DNA of 64,000 nt from Mansonella perstans. Taxonomy: Eukaryota > Nematoda > Chromadorea > Rhabditida > Onchocercidae. The stretch is from the NCBI GenBank assembly GCA_037074765.1, contig JBAMDO010000066.1, forward strand, positions 434,001 to 498,000, in the 5' to 3' direction. Every line of letters begins with the position of its first letter. Position 1 is the first letter of the stretch. The notes under the pieces are model-generated. The model ran no database searches, was not told the DNA's origin, and worked only from the letters and a program-made list of their open reading frames with translations. The translations under genes and the position numbers were made by a program. This document shows positions 27,668 through 40,519 of this stretch, one piece after another.

Positions 27668-27765
27668 CAGGCGTTCATTAAGAATACAGCATTGATTACT
27701 GCTCATCTGAATATCAAAAAACTTTTCTTTGATTCACTCTTTCTTTTTCTCTCTTAAAGGCCGGC

Positions 27766-30700
27766 ATGAAACAGCGCAAGCAGGAAAAGCAAGAATTGGA
27801 CGATTTGATTACATGCGAAGACTTTGGTATATAAATTAAGATTTATATATTTTTATATCCATTATTTTTATACTTATTTTAATTTAATATTAATTACCCA
27901 TTATTTCCATACTTATTTTAATTTAATACTAATTATATTTTTGCATGAAAAAGCGGAAAAAATAATTCAAAAAAACTATCTAAGTATTTAATGATAACGG
28001 TTTTATTCTGCAGTGCATTTCTCGAAGACTTAACCAGAACTGGAATATTTCAAATTTTAGTAATACATGCATTCTAATATTGATTTGCATAAAATACCAA
28101 GCATAAAGATATATTAATTTCATTTCGGCGACAATAAAGCTCTCGACAGAATGATAAAAACGATGATAATAATGATAAAAACGTCAATAACAATAAAAAT
28201 AATGGCATTAACATTAATGAGAACAATATTTTAAAATAAGATTAAATTCTGAGCAATTTATAGGAACTGATCATGCTAGCCCCAAACGCGACCATCGAAA
28301 ATTTCGGTCAGTATGAAAATAACAATAAATAACAATAATTGATGCTTACATTTTTTCTCTCATTTTTCTGTTTTTTTTTTCCAATTAAAGTTTAAAAAAT
28401 TGATTTTAAATTAAATTTAAAATATTGATGCCAAAACTTTTTTCTCGCACAGTTTTAAAAAATAGAAAAAAGATGTTAAATAAAATGAAATTTTTTGTTT
28501 CAGTGATCGAAGAAGAAAAGGTGTAAGTTTTTCGTTTTTTTTTTTCGCACAGTGAAATGTTGATCTGTAAAGCAAATTAGTAATTAGCTGTAATATCATT
28601 TCATAGTAACTCATAAAATGCACACTGCTATTATCGTTTAATGAATTGTTAACACTTATGTTCATATTATCAAAAATTAATGAGCTTTATGTATTACTGT
28701 CTTTTTTAATGGAAGAATTTAAATTAGATAACTTTATTTCAGGGATTAAAAGAGAAACATAAAAAAACGCATAAAGTGAAAGAAAAACGAGCAAGTAGGT
28801 ATATTAAAGACGAAGCGCTAAAGGATGTTGACATTGATATAGATTCAGGTGACAATTCTTCTTTCATACGAAATTGTTTTAGTTAATTGAAAATCTTTCA
28901 ATATAATGCTATTAATTTTTGGAACAGTTCAAGTTCAAATACGAGACTTTCGAGAATCAGTTTTAATTTCATTGTAATTTTTGATACATTCCATCATATG
29001 AACTTTAGATTTTAAAAAATTTCACGAGATAGGATTTTATGAATAAGTAGTATACTCTCTTTTCCAAAATAATTAATGATGACATTTTAAAGATTTCAAA
29101 GATGCTGTGCGTAGCACTGCTACTGATAAAGTTGATGATAATGCTTTGGACTGTGTTAAAAGCATTTGCCGAAGAGGCTTACGGCCAATTCTGAAAGATT
29201 TCGCATCTGTCCGCAAATTTCTACCACCTAAAATGACAACATTTATGTTTGATCGATATCCTGCAAAAAACCGGTGACCTAATAAGATTCACGATTTTCT
29301 AATCTTTTATTGTTTTATAAAACAAAACAAAAAAAAAAAATCACATTCTTAGTGCTACTCCGAAATTATTGAAACAATCATAATAATTCAATTACATCAT
29401 TTTATATCTCAAAATTGATATTTGCTAAAATTAAAAAACAAAACATGAAAAATACAATTTAACACTACAAATGTTTATTGAGGGAAATATCTGAAATGAA
29501 TTTCAATAATTTTAAAAGATATACCGATGTAATGTGCCTCGATAAAACCCGAGTAATTTTGAAAGATCGTCCGCGAGATAACGATTATATTCATGCTAAC
29601 TGGGTTCAATTATCAACCAACAAACGTTATATTTGTACACAGGGACCACTTGAAGAAACAGTTGAAGATTTCTGGTGGATGATTTTTAAGGTTTATTAAA
29701 TCCATTTTATTTTTTTCCAAAAATTTTAATATTTAATAAATTCATGATTGAATATGCATTTACCAGTGAGTATCAATATAGACATTTATGTAGATGTCCA
29801 CAAAAATATGTCCAAATGGATACATGCATGAGTTTCTGAACGGGCGTATATCTCGGTGTGTATTTTTTTCGATGTCATTTTACCCTTTTACTTTTGTTAA
29901 ACTTTTAAAACTTTTAGGAGGAAGTAAAAGCAATCGTAATGTTGTGTGATTTTATCGAAGATGGTGAATCAAAATGCGCTGAGTATTTTCCTTTAACAAC
30001 TGGTGAAAAACTTCGATGTGGTAGAATTACTGTGAAAAATGAAAGAGATGGCGAAAATTTAGAATCAATTACTTGTCAAATAATAAGCGTACGATTAGAG
30101 TACGATGGATAGTTTCATTAATTTCTTAATAATTATTATTTTTTAAGCTGCGTTATTTCATGGAAATATGTTTTCATTATTTTATTTTGAATTTTAATGA
30201 TCTAATCGGTTGTTAATTGCTAACAAAGTAATCATGTAGAAAAAATTACAGGAGTGATACACATCAAGTATATCACTACAGATTCTTAAATTGGCCGGAT
30301 CGTTCTTCACCACGTTCCGGTGCACCAGTAATTGCACTTATTAAGAAATTAAACACATTACAAGAAATAGGACCGGTTGCCGTACATTGTTCAGCTGGTA
30401 TCGGTCGGACGGGTACCCTTTGTGCCGTTGACTGCGCCATCGATCGACTTAATGAAGAAGGCACTGTTTCGCCACCTGAAGTTAGTGCTTCATAAACTTA
30501 TTTATCCTTTCATATTGTGTCAAAAATAAAACACAGCAATTCTTCAACACAACAATTTATTCAAACATTTAAAAATTATGCAAGTAAAATAAAGTGTTTT
30601 ATGGACAAATATTTATTTAAATGCGATTATTCATTTTGTTTATCAAATCAAATAAATTAATTCTTTTTTATAAGACCAAACTGTACCGTATAATACTAAG

Positions 30701-31459
30701 AAAAATTCAAACAGACTGGAAAAATTATTTTATATCATTGATTGGGACATCGATTTTGCTGTTCAGTTTGATGGATTTGGATAAAATAGAATTAACGAAT
30801 TAAATTAAGGATTAAATTGAAGAATCGGCATTCGAATTGAACTAAATTAGAATTAAATGGCAAAATGAATTAACTTTTATGAGTACTGAAAAAAAAGATT
30901 AATGATAATTATAGCAAACTATAGAACATTAATTGCACAATGAAATCATGTAATTTAATTGTACGAGGAAGATCTCGAATTCAACATAATTATTTGTTTA
31001 ATTCGAGAAGGACTGTTATTATTTCAATTTCAACAAAGGCAGATATCTAAAAAAGAAAAATATTTTTAAATGATTACCCGAGTTTACGATAAAAAACTTG
31101 AATATTGCTAAAACTGATCGCATAAATATATTGCCGCTAGCAATAATGACAGTAATAATATATATTAATAATAATCGTAGTAATATTATTGGAAATCAAT
31201 ATTAATAATAGTCGTATAATAATAGAAATTATTGATATAGATTGTTAAAGAGATTCGCCGACAGCGGTTACACTCAGTGCAATCAGTACTGCAATACATA
31301 TATATCCATATCTGTCTTGTCGAATATATGCAGATAAACAAATCATTACCACATGATTCATTTATGCGACAATTTCGCCGTGATTATGAAAAATATTTGA
31401 AAAAATTTAATGAACGTCTAGCAAAAGAAAAACTAAATTCGAACGGTTCTGCACAATAA
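27766..31459 (+). CDS. non-receptor protein-tyrosine phosphatase, complete
   Basis: Classical cysteine-based PTP that removes phosphate from phosphotyrosine. Exons: 27766-27826, 28264-28306, 28504-28522, 28743-28848, 29093-29273, 29519-29690, 29918-30099, 30252-30480, 31241-31459; 1212 nt, 403 residues, all phases consistent. Residues 1-75 are highly basic, with Lys/Arg clusters. Catalytic-domain motifs in order are NRYTDVMCLD (about 135), DYIHANWV, YICTQGPL, the WPD loop NWPDR (about 269-271), the P-loop VHCSAGIGRTG (Cys301, Arg307) and a Q-loop-like SVQSVLQY. All catalytic residues are present, so the enzyme looks active. There is no signal peptide or membrane segment, so it is probably intracellular. 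The ATG lies 7 nt after an AG acceptor in a T-rich tract, consistent with spliced-leader addition. It resembles the expanded small nematode PTP families, but I cannot assign an orthologue. Confidence 0.92.
27859..27938. repeat. imperfect 40-bp tandem duplication in PTP intron 1
   Basis: Two adjacent copies of a unit beginning ccattatttt and containing acttattttaatttaata lie within the first intron of the phosphatase gene. They differ at a few positions. Confidence 0.75.
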
Positions 31460-31543
31460 AGTAATGATTTAATGTTATCATAATATATTTGACATAATTA
31501 TTGTTTGTCATGAATGCAGATTTGTATACCAAAAATTGTTATT

Positions 31544-31549
31544 AATAAA
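31544..31549 (+). terminator. polyadenylation signal of the PTP gene
   Basis: AATAAA lies 85 bp after the PTP stop codon (31457-31459), at a normal nematode 3'-UTR distance. AT-rich sequence gives chance matches, so support is moderate. Confidence 0.5.
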
Positions 31550-32241
31550 TTTAACTTATTCGAAAAATTAAGTTCGTTATTTAATAATAGAAAAAAGAAT
31601 TAATTACTAATTTAGAGTTTGGTAACACTAACTAGATATACATTATCTCTAAAATTAATCAAAGCTAATTATTGACAATTTTAATTTGGGACATAAATTT
31701 TAAAAGAAAAGTAACAAGTGTACAGAAATGGTTTAAAAGAAGTGATCAATTTTTTGAAACCACTAAAGGAAATATTAAATATAGTTAGGAAGACAATTTG
31801 TATGAATAATGTTAGATTTTTGGTATTTATTTATTAATTACCTGTTACATCTAATTGAACTAGAATATATCCTTAATTGTAGCTAATATGTCAAAGATGC
31901 AAACTGAAATATATCTTTAATTTTATGGCTTTTATTATATGAAAAAGCACATCAAATACTTCGTTTATATTTCATTTTTACTTGCACGGTTAATTTAATA
32001 ATTAAGAATAATAAAAGTAATTGAGATTTCAAAATATATCATCTTGAAAATATTTTATTAACATTGGAATATTTTATTAACAATGCATTAAATCACACAA
32101 ATTCAAGTTTATACTTTGCTCGTTGTTATAAGTAACGTGTAATGCCAAACGATTCAGATAAAATGAACTGATATATTTATTTACATTTCAATTCATTTGA
32201 TTAATTTATCCATTTCTAATTTTTGATATCTTGATAATGCT

Positions 32242-32277
<36 letters not shown>

Positions 32278-35200
32278 CAATCATCAAAAAAAATATATTA
32301 GTATTAGATAAATGTTCCTCATTATATGAAATAAGCAATTCAGTTGTCTATTTTACGCAGAGAAATTTCATGATTAGTCTCATAGAATTTTGTCTTCTAA
32401 CATATTTAAAAAAAACTATTTTAACTGTAGAGATCAAAGAGCCATTTTTATTATTTGATAATTCATTAATTATCAGTGGCTATTAGTAAATTTTTCTTTT
32501 TTTTAAATTTTTTGAAGACATTTCTCGTTCGTACATCGCATCTCGAGCAACAATTTGAGAATTTTAGTAAACAGACAGCTATTATTTTTTAATTGTCACT
32601 TACTGATGACTGCAAGTAAAAATTATCTGATTTACGTGTTAATATTATTGAATGAAGTTTTACGCTGTATAATTTTAAGTAAATTCCATCATGATAGTTT
32701 GAAACAGTAAAAGAAAAACATTTTATTTTAAAACAAAAATTTAAAAGATAGGACATTAAAAAAGATTAGCAAAAAACATTCTTGCTATTTGAAAAATAGT
32801 TCTAAATTTGAAAACATTTTTTTAATATTTTGGACAATACTTCGTATTAAAAAAAATTAAATTAAAAATCAGTGCACTAAACGACAGCTTTAAGAAATAC
32901 AATACACATTTAATTATGTTTAAGTTTGAAAAATAAAAAGGCTTGAGAAAGAAAATTTTCTAAAAATAAAACTTTTGGTAAAATTTATTTCAGCAAAAAT
33001 TATGCAGGCGATCGACACACTATCTTTTATTATAAAATATTTCGTTACAAGTAATTAATCAACTGATGATAGATTTTCGGCTTGTTTGGATTTCCAATTT
33101 CTTATTTATAATATTTATTGGCAAATATTGTAATTCAGACTAAAATTTAAATTAATTCAAGTTTGAGATTCAAATTATTAAAAAATTAGCTTCAAAAGTT
33201 ACATTGATATTAGTTATTGATTTCTAGTAAAAGCTATACTGAAATTTGCATAAAAAAGTCTTTAAAGTTCATCCCATACTTTTTTAATTTGCCATTTTAA
33301 TTTTCTTTCAAAAAAAGAGAAAGGGCAACATTCTGTTTGCAATAGAAAATTTTGTAATATTGTCCATTTTAAATTTGAAGATTTAAAGACATTATGTTAA
33401 AAAGTCTCAAGTTAAGAAACGTGATTAAATGGTTTGACAAAGATGTGAAGGAAAATGTAAAATAAGAAAAACAAATAAAAGTAAGAAAAGAAGTTTAAAG
33501 TGAAAAAAGTGGAAGCCGTTAATTGCTTTACAATATTATTGCAAATAATCAAATGGTGAGATGAAGTTTCTGAAATGAAAGAATTGGGAAATTATTGCGA
33601 AAATTAAATCTTGTCACATTATTTGATAAATGAATTCAATCAGTTATGACAAATTTCCCAAAATATATTCTTCATTGAAAAAAGTTGGATTAACAATCTC
33701 ATTAAAAATATGGGATAGTTCCGGTCGGAAATATTCCTAAAATGACAATACTTGCGCCTTTAAAAAAATTACAAAAGAAATGAGTGAGAAGATGAGGGAG
33801 ATGCAAAGGTAGAAGGAGAGAAAGAGAAATATCAAAAGAAGAAATATTTTGATTGATGGTAATTTATGGATTTAAAAGAAGTGAAATTCAGTGTAAAAGA
33901 TTGCAACAATTTACAGTGAAGTTTTCTGATAATATTTCATTTAAAAAAAAATGAACAGAAAAAAGAAAGTAAGAAAGAGGAAAAGAAAGTGAAAGAAAAC
34001 AGAGGAAAAAAAATAATTTTCTAAATTCGTATTGTAAATACTTATTTATTAGTATTTTGTATAAAAGAAATTTTTTACACTTTTTCTCCATTTAAAATTT
34101 AGTTCGCTGTAAAAAAAGTAGTTAAAATTATTCACATATTAATTTCATTTACCGTTTCCTAAACTTGCAAAAAAAAACTTGAAAAAAAATTACCATTTCA
34201 ATTTTGCGATTTCAAAAAGATGAAACTTCATTAACAATTGGTATTAATAGAAATATGATTTATAACATACTAAACATACATACAAATGCTTTATTTTAAC
34301 ATTAATAAAAAAAAATGCAGAAATAATTTTTTGTATTGGCGTAAAAGATTACTAATGTATTTTAATATTAGTAATTGAATGATGCTTTTCCAGAATTTAC
34401 AAGCAATATTTGCGAATGCATGCATTCATCCACCATTTTTGAGAATTCTCAAAAATTAGATGAAGTTTTGAAAAAAGAAAAAATTTTAATGTAAGTTGGG
34501 AATTTTAAGAGTGATATTATTTAAAAGAAGCGAGAGAATTTTAAAAGGAAAGAAATTTTAAATAGAGAAAGAATTTGCAAAGAAAGGGCAAATTTTTAGG
34601 CGAGCGATTTTTTTAAAGAAAGAGAGCGAATTTCAAAAACGAAACAAGAGTTTTCAAAAGAATGAGAAAAAAAACTTGCTAAAAAAATTGAAAAATACAC
34701 TCTTTGTTGAATTAAATCGAAAAGTTTGCGAAAAAAGTTTCAAATCAAAATTAATAAATTGAAACTTTTGGCACATTTATCCTTGTTCAATAAATATTTA
34801 AAAAAACTTAAACAATAAATTTGAGGCAGATAAGAGAAATAGGGTTATGAAAGTAACTTTTTATTTCCAGTAAAAAATGCTCACTTTTATTCTTATAACT
34901 GAGTTAAAACTTGTGAGAAAAAATATGTTTTAAAATCAGCTTTCTTTTTTCTGCAAAAAGAGGGCTAAAAAAGCAAAAAAAAAGCTCATGGATTGATTAT
35001 ACTTAATTAAATGTAAGCAAAAAGTTACAATCCGATTCGAAAAATTTTAATACAAACAAGAATGAAATATTTCTTTGCTTCATGCCGAAAAAAAATCGGA
35101 AAGTTTACAGAAAAACAATCGAACAAAATTTGCTAATTAGCTAGAACTGAGAGTTGAAGTGAAAATTACAAAAAAAGACCGCTTCTAAAAATCAATAATT

Positions 35201-35940
35201 CCTCAAACTAGTATCATCATCACCATTCATCATTTGTTAGGATAAGACAGAGACGTATATTTAGAGTATAACGAAAATATTTTGTAGCATGGTGATCCTG
35301 TAGAAGTGAATTTTCGACAAAATTAAGAAATGAATTTTATTGGATTGGAAGTTTCGTTCTTCTCACGTTCACTGGTTCTGATTGGATGGAGTTGATCATC
35401 CATAATCGGTGATTCCTAGATATGGAAGGATAGTGATACTGTTGATTATTTGGAAGTTTGGAAATCAAAACTGAGACTCTGTGACTTGACTCCATCTCTT
35501 TTATAGCAATACTGATATGTATAGATAACGAAGGATTTGGACTAATGGAGTTACAAAGATACTTGACAAAGCTCTGACAATCAACAAGTTATACTATATA
35601 TGTATGTAATTTTTTTTTTCCACTTTTATTTCTTAATTTTTGATATCGATTTTTCATTTATAATACTTCAATTATTTAAAATTAAAAACAAGTATATTTT
35701 GAAATATCAGTTGTATATATATATATGCATACATATATAATGTTTTATATATATATTATGTTATAAATGTTAATATAAAATATATTGTGGACAGAAATTG
35801 ATTAATTAACTTTTAAATTGAAAAAAAATTAAAATTTTAAATTCTTGAAATTTTGAAATTCTACAGTGTTAAAAGAAAATGAAATGTTGAATATTAGTCG
35901 AAGTATTGCCTAATTTGAGCAATGAGACGAAGATTTCAGT
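31550..35940. other. AT-rich intergenic region
   Basis: About 4.4 kb with no frame showing protein-family motifs. It contains many A/T runs and purine-rich stretches (33770-33840, 34500-34700). The segment 35170-35600 is less AT-rich than its surroundings, but I could not find a coherent frame in it. Confidence 0.6.
32246..32274. repeat. (TA)n microsatellite
   Basis: An uninterrupted TA dinucleotide run of 29 bp. Confidence 0.9.
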
Positions 35941-35961
35941 GAATGAGCGTTATTTTTCGTC

Positions 35962-36230
35962 ATTACCTACTTATTCTAAGAGTAGGTAATTTAATTGCCT
36001 GCTACCTTCCTTGAATTTGATAGTTGTTTCTTGTTAAGATTCCCTTTACAGGAATCTGAGGAAAATACGGGTTTGACCCTTTAAGGGGTCGAACTTTTAC
36101 CCTTTACGGGGTCAAACTCTTATTTTCCTTATTTGTTACAATCATGATAGGCACATGAAGTGCTATCAAAAGTTGATAAGGCAGATACTTGATAGATATG
36201 TGGCTGATACAAGGCTATGTGATCAGCCAC
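35962..36230. repeat. cluster of hairpin-forming inverted repeats
   Basis: Several short inverted repeats follow one another. ATTACCTAC (35962-35970) pairs with 35982-35990. AGATTCC (36037-36043) pairs with 36051-36057. GTTTGACCC (36071-36079) pairs with GGGTCAAAC (36109-36117), enclosing two tandem self-complementary ACCCTTTA(A/C)GGGGT units. TATCAA (36164-36169) pairs with 36173-36178. GTGGCTGAT (36200-36208) pairs with ATCAGCCAC (36222-36230). The block is richer in GC than its flanks. No protein frame fits. It could be a transposon end, part of a divergent LTR (read on the minus strand, TGTCGGCGG starts near 36395) or a structured RNA; the sequence does not decide. Confidence 0.6.
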
Positions 36231-37029
36231 AACCATCAAAATCATCAATTAATGGGCCAATATAATTCGATTGGTTTTAATCTAATAGATGCGCTCGTTC
36301 AAAAGTCTAGCCCTTTGCGGTTTCACCATTATAGGTTTATTTGAACTTAGACATGCATGGCTTAGCCTTTGAGACAAGCATATAACCGCCGACAGAATCA
36401 ATCGGGGAGATGTGTAAAAAAGAATAAAAACACGTTTTAGTATGATATATTAAAAGTACGATGAAAAATTTCGTACTTTTATATATTATATCATTGTTTT
36501 ATCGTTCATTTATCATTTTATTTCATTCAATTTTTCTTTGCCTTTCAACAAGTTTTTATCATAAATGAAAACTTTCATTAACAATATCATAGAAATATGA
36601 TAAAAATTCCAACATACAACGAAGCATTATTATTGATTCTTGTAAATATACCAATTATTCGTGATATTAAGTTATATCACATAAAATATATACATAAACA
36701 AAAAACAATACAACTTTATGCATTTAAGTATATCATAGGATATATTTCTCATTTAATTCATAGCTCATTCACTGAAATTTTCATTTCATAAAACAATGTT
36801 ATTGCTCAAGTTAGGCGATACTTCAATTTAACAACTTCTTCATTCTCTATTAACGTAATAGAATTTCAATGCTTATATACTATAAAATTTATTAATAACA
36901 TTGTGAAAAAGAATTAGTTAGACAAAGTAATGGGATAATACAATTTGTAGTTAATAGAATAGTTTCTTGTTTCCTGTTTTCTGGTAATTGCATCGTGCAA
37001 TTTTCATGGGACTAACTATTACTCCTCCT
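36231..37029. other. interval between hairpin cluster and retroelement copy B
   Basis: The first 200 bp are moderately GC-rich and continue the hairpin block to about 36415. The rest is AT-rich without a recognisable gene. If 36395 downward is a degenerate minus-strand LTR, it would lie 3' of retroelement copy B, but no matching LTR end was found. Confidence 0.4.
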
Positions 37030-39190
37030 TAATTGGGAATTTTAATACATAATGGACAAAAAATAGATCTAACCGAATTCCTTTTTCTTCTTCATTGAAT
37101 CCTTCCTTGTCTGATTGCGCTTATCGGATTAGCACCCATTTGGTTAATTTAAAATCCTTCGCTTTTAGTCGTTTCATTTCTGCCGACATCGGTTGTATCC
37201 ATGTTGTCTTATTCTTTGTTGTGAATTTAATTAATTTAAGAGCCTAAATGATGGTTCTAGCTGGACTGGTTCTAGCCGGACCATTTGCTGAATCGACTGA
37301 TATCTGCAAGTGATTTTTAATGTGTTACCTCACTTGTTTGAAAGGCAGCCTTTGCATAGATACGTTCTTCTTTGTCTTTAAATTCTTCTGTTGATTGAAA
37401 TTTTCATGGCCATCCGCTTTCGGGTCACGTTAACTACGATGTCCTTCCCACCATAACTTATGTTTTTTAAGCTTTGCGGAAAAAAGCCTTTTGGTTGCAA
37501 AGTCGACTAAATTATCTTCACTTGCTACATATCAAAACGAGAAATTTACCTTTCTATTTCTTCTACCCGGTTTTGTACAAATTTAGGTGGTAATTTTGAT
37601 GTATCCAGTATAACGTAGATTTCAAATCGGACCACAGCATTACTAGGATTTTTTCCAAATCCAATTGCTTTGTAACAAAGTTGGCAGCTTTTACCTCAGT
37701 AAGTATTGCTAGCAGTTCCAATGGTGGTATACTCTTACCTTTGATTGGAGCGAGTTTTGATTTGGCGAAGAGTATTGCGATATTTTTTTTCTTCGTCAAT
37801 GTGTTTCTTTAAATGTATACCACTGCTGAATACACAATACTTGATGCGTTCGTAAAGACGTAGAGTTGTTGATCTGAAAGTCTTGGGACTAGACTCGTTA
37901 TCTCGAAAATGTATGCGGGCCATTCCTTTGTAAGAAACCGCCATACTTCTTTATCGTCTTCATCGATGATTTAATCCTAAGAATGATTTTTTTTCGTAAG
38001 TTTTGGAGAAATAGTCCAAATTGGGTCATTGCGGGTTGCAAGACACTACATTTGGTGAGTTCTTGTTCGATCCATGGTTTCAGCATCACTCTAATTGTGT
38101 CTTTGTCGTTTATTCAAATGATGCCAGAAATTTTTGTTGCACCTTCTTCGATTCTGTCTTGTTTCGGTATTGCCTTATTGAAGTTTTGGTCATTGGAAAG
38201 ACATTCGCGAATATTTATCGTCGTATTCTTTAAGATATCCTTGACTTAGTGATATTTATTTATGGCTTACCTTGTTCCATTTGCTGACAATGTGACATAA
38301 TATACATATAAATTTTTCCTGATTTCTAGTGCTGTTTGGCTTGCGATCATCTCTAGATGGTGATTTAGTGTTGCTACTAACGAAAATGGTAATGACATTG
38401 CTCCAAAAGGAACTTCTCTAGAACGATAACATTTCAGGTTTCCTCGGTAACCGATGTTCTTTTACCCAGAAAAATCTGGTGCAGTTCATGCTGACTGACG
38501 CAGTTCCAATTGTAAAAATACCTTCTCGACATGGACTATGATTATATTTTTCATCATTCGAAAGCGCAATAATATTCATACTAAGTCCAGAAGCATGATA
38601 GGCCTGCGGTATAGGATTTCGTTTAAACTTTTTGTTCCCTCTAGAAGTGCCGAAGTAGGTTTGTACGGGGTATCACCTCATCATGAGGTAGATAGGGAAT
38701 TATTCCCTTTTGATCCATGTCAGGATAAACTTCTTCAATCATGCCCGAGTGTAATTGATCTTGAACCGTTTCATTGTGTCGTCAAAGTTCTCTTTATTGT
38801 TCTGAAGTCTTTTGATCAAGGTTTTCAAACGTCTGAAGCAAAGTTCATAATGGCTTTTTAGTTATTCTTCGAGTCTCTCCAGGGCCAGCAAACCTGGTAT
38901 CTTTCGTCCTGTTTCGTTATACTTTTCTTAAATTGCTCAAGGATCATCGTTTTCGTTAGGCTAGTCCGGGATATCTATCAGTTCTAACTTCGAATATTGG
39001 TCGATGTCTTCGTGGCTGTTATATTGGCCACACATGGTACGGCTCAGCTCACTGATGCAGCGTTTGCTTTGCGAATACTATTTATATAGCCATTTCGGTA
39101 TATCATTGGTCCAAGGTTTTGTCCTGAGTAACACAAATCCTGATTCCAGTTCTTCTGCTCCATCTAGTTTAATGTCAAAAAAGATGGAAT
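37030..39190 (-). pseudogene. degenerate BEL/Pao pol, copy B (protease end to post-RNase H)
   Basis: Read on the minus strand, broken frames match the other Pao copies in order. They comprise the protease/linker end (ESGFVLLRTKP), the linker (YQVCWPWRDS), RT ([10 protein letters not shown], and a damaged PFG..L box near 38400), RNase H (LFAKSKLAPIKG, PLELLAIL, LWSDLKSTLYW; 37563-37799), and the post-RNase H region (RYVASEDNLVDFATKRL, LWWEGH). Numerous frameshifts and stops separate these pieces. No integrase or LTR is recognisable. It is clearly older than the two plus-strand copies and represents a different insertion from copy A, because both carry RT. Confidence 0.85.
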
Positions 39191-40518
39191 AAGATTTATC
39201 AAAGAAAAAATGATAATTAATCTAATTACTGGTTGCAGCATTATTTGCACAAATTTCGCTACAGATTATGATAAAATGCTTAGATATAATTTTATACTGG
39301 AACCAATGATTCAATTGTTTGCGCATACAGTACTAATATTGCTCAGAGCGTTGTTTTGAAACCGTTTCAAAATATTGGATTATTCAGTCTAATGATCAGT
39401 TAATTAAAATTATTGGTATTACCCAATTTTTATTTGATACTTTTTCTTCTGATCGTTCTGCTAGATGACTGAGATAGAAGGGAAGTGAAAATTTTTGATG
39501 TATTCATCAAGAGGCTTCCGCAAATACGCTAGAATTTGAAAATCAGAAGACTGCCTTCAGAAATAAATTTAAACTTTAAAAAGAAAACGAAGACTATTAC
39601 AGTGGCGTGACCTATGATCTTCGATAGTATGAAGATATGACTTGGCGTGCAATTATTTCATCCATCATTACTGTCTGATTTCATTAGTTTCAGTTTTCAC
39701 CTATTCAAGCAAGGTAATATAATGAACGGGCAAAGTAATATAATGAACAGCAAGGTAATATAATGAACAAGCAATTAACTTCGGTTGGACAAGTCATCGA
39801 TAAGAATAATTTCTTTGAACAGATAATGCGTACTTCGATTTATAACAGAATGTATTGTATAAGAAGTGTACTTCACGCTTCGTTATGAAAAACAGTTAAT
39901 ATGGATACTGTAGGAAAATTTCTTTACATCGTATTTTCGTGCACCATCGCGACATCTGAATTAGCACAAGTCAATTTGTAGATTTAAAATTTCATTAATC
40001 ACAACGAGTCAGAGAACTACAATCACTTATTTAACTCTCACAAAGACAGCTGTCAATTAGAAATTTGCGAATACAGCTATTAATGAACTGGTAAAATCAA
40101 TTTTTGATTTTATAGCTACAAAATAACGTTGCATAAAGTAATAGTTACTTGCATAATTATTAATACACTTGAAATGAATAGATGTTTTGCTTAGATATCG
40201 TGGCGATCGTGCTCATCTTCATTGAAGAAGGTGACCAGTTGTTCCGGGAGGATATTTCTATCATCGAATAATCTTATTTAATTCACTTTCTAAATAATAT
40301 ATCTCTATTCAAATGTAAAAAGTCCCAGCCTAATTTTATTGATTACTTGATTGCCAATAAATCCAGGAGATAACATTTCATTTCTCTCCACTGCTTAAAT
40401 ATTTGCAGTTTGCATGGTTTACCGTTTTTATTCCTTCAAAGAACTAATTCACAAAGCCATTTTAAAACACTTTTTGAATAATGAAATAGTAGGAAGAGAT
40501 GAAATAAATTCATAACAG
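39191..40518. other. interval between retroelement copies, unassigned
   Basis: Moderately AT-rich DNA carrying the 20-bp tandem repeat above. A short plus-strand open stretch (about 40192-40270, containing IVLIFIEEGDQLFRED) has protein-like composition but no recognised domain or clear splice sites. Nothing else is supportable. Confidence 0.4.
39709..39768. repeat. three tandem 20-bp units
   Basis: Three copies of a unit reading gcaaggtaatataatgaac, with one substitution in the middle copy and 1-2 nt spacers, lie between retroelement copies B and A. Confidence 0.85.
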
Positions 40519-40519
40519 T

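Larger units (their letters stand above)
13140..27765. other. AT-rich intergenic region, no supported gene
   Basis: About 14.6 kb between the 5' end of the RdRP gene and the tyrosine phosphatase gene, which are transcribed divergently, so both promoters must lie here. The short open frames (for example 14186-14458, 19056-19241, 21694-21969, 24941-25177) lack family motifs, start at random ATGs and are low-complexity, so I do not call them. The purine-rich tract at 13262-13310, just upstream of the RdRP gene, may be promoter-proximal. Tandem repeats and one ankyrin-like scrap in this interval are listed separately. Confidence 0.6.

Noticed and set aside
29478..29518. ATG at 29478 as an alternative PTP start
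   Set aside because: The 40 bases before 29519 are intron: the conserved NRYTDV motif is formed only by splicing from exon 5, across the ttttaaaag acceptor.
38538..38861. 107-codon plus-strand frame
   Set aside because: It is antisense to degenerate Pao copy B, whose minus-strand pieces match RT and the linker.
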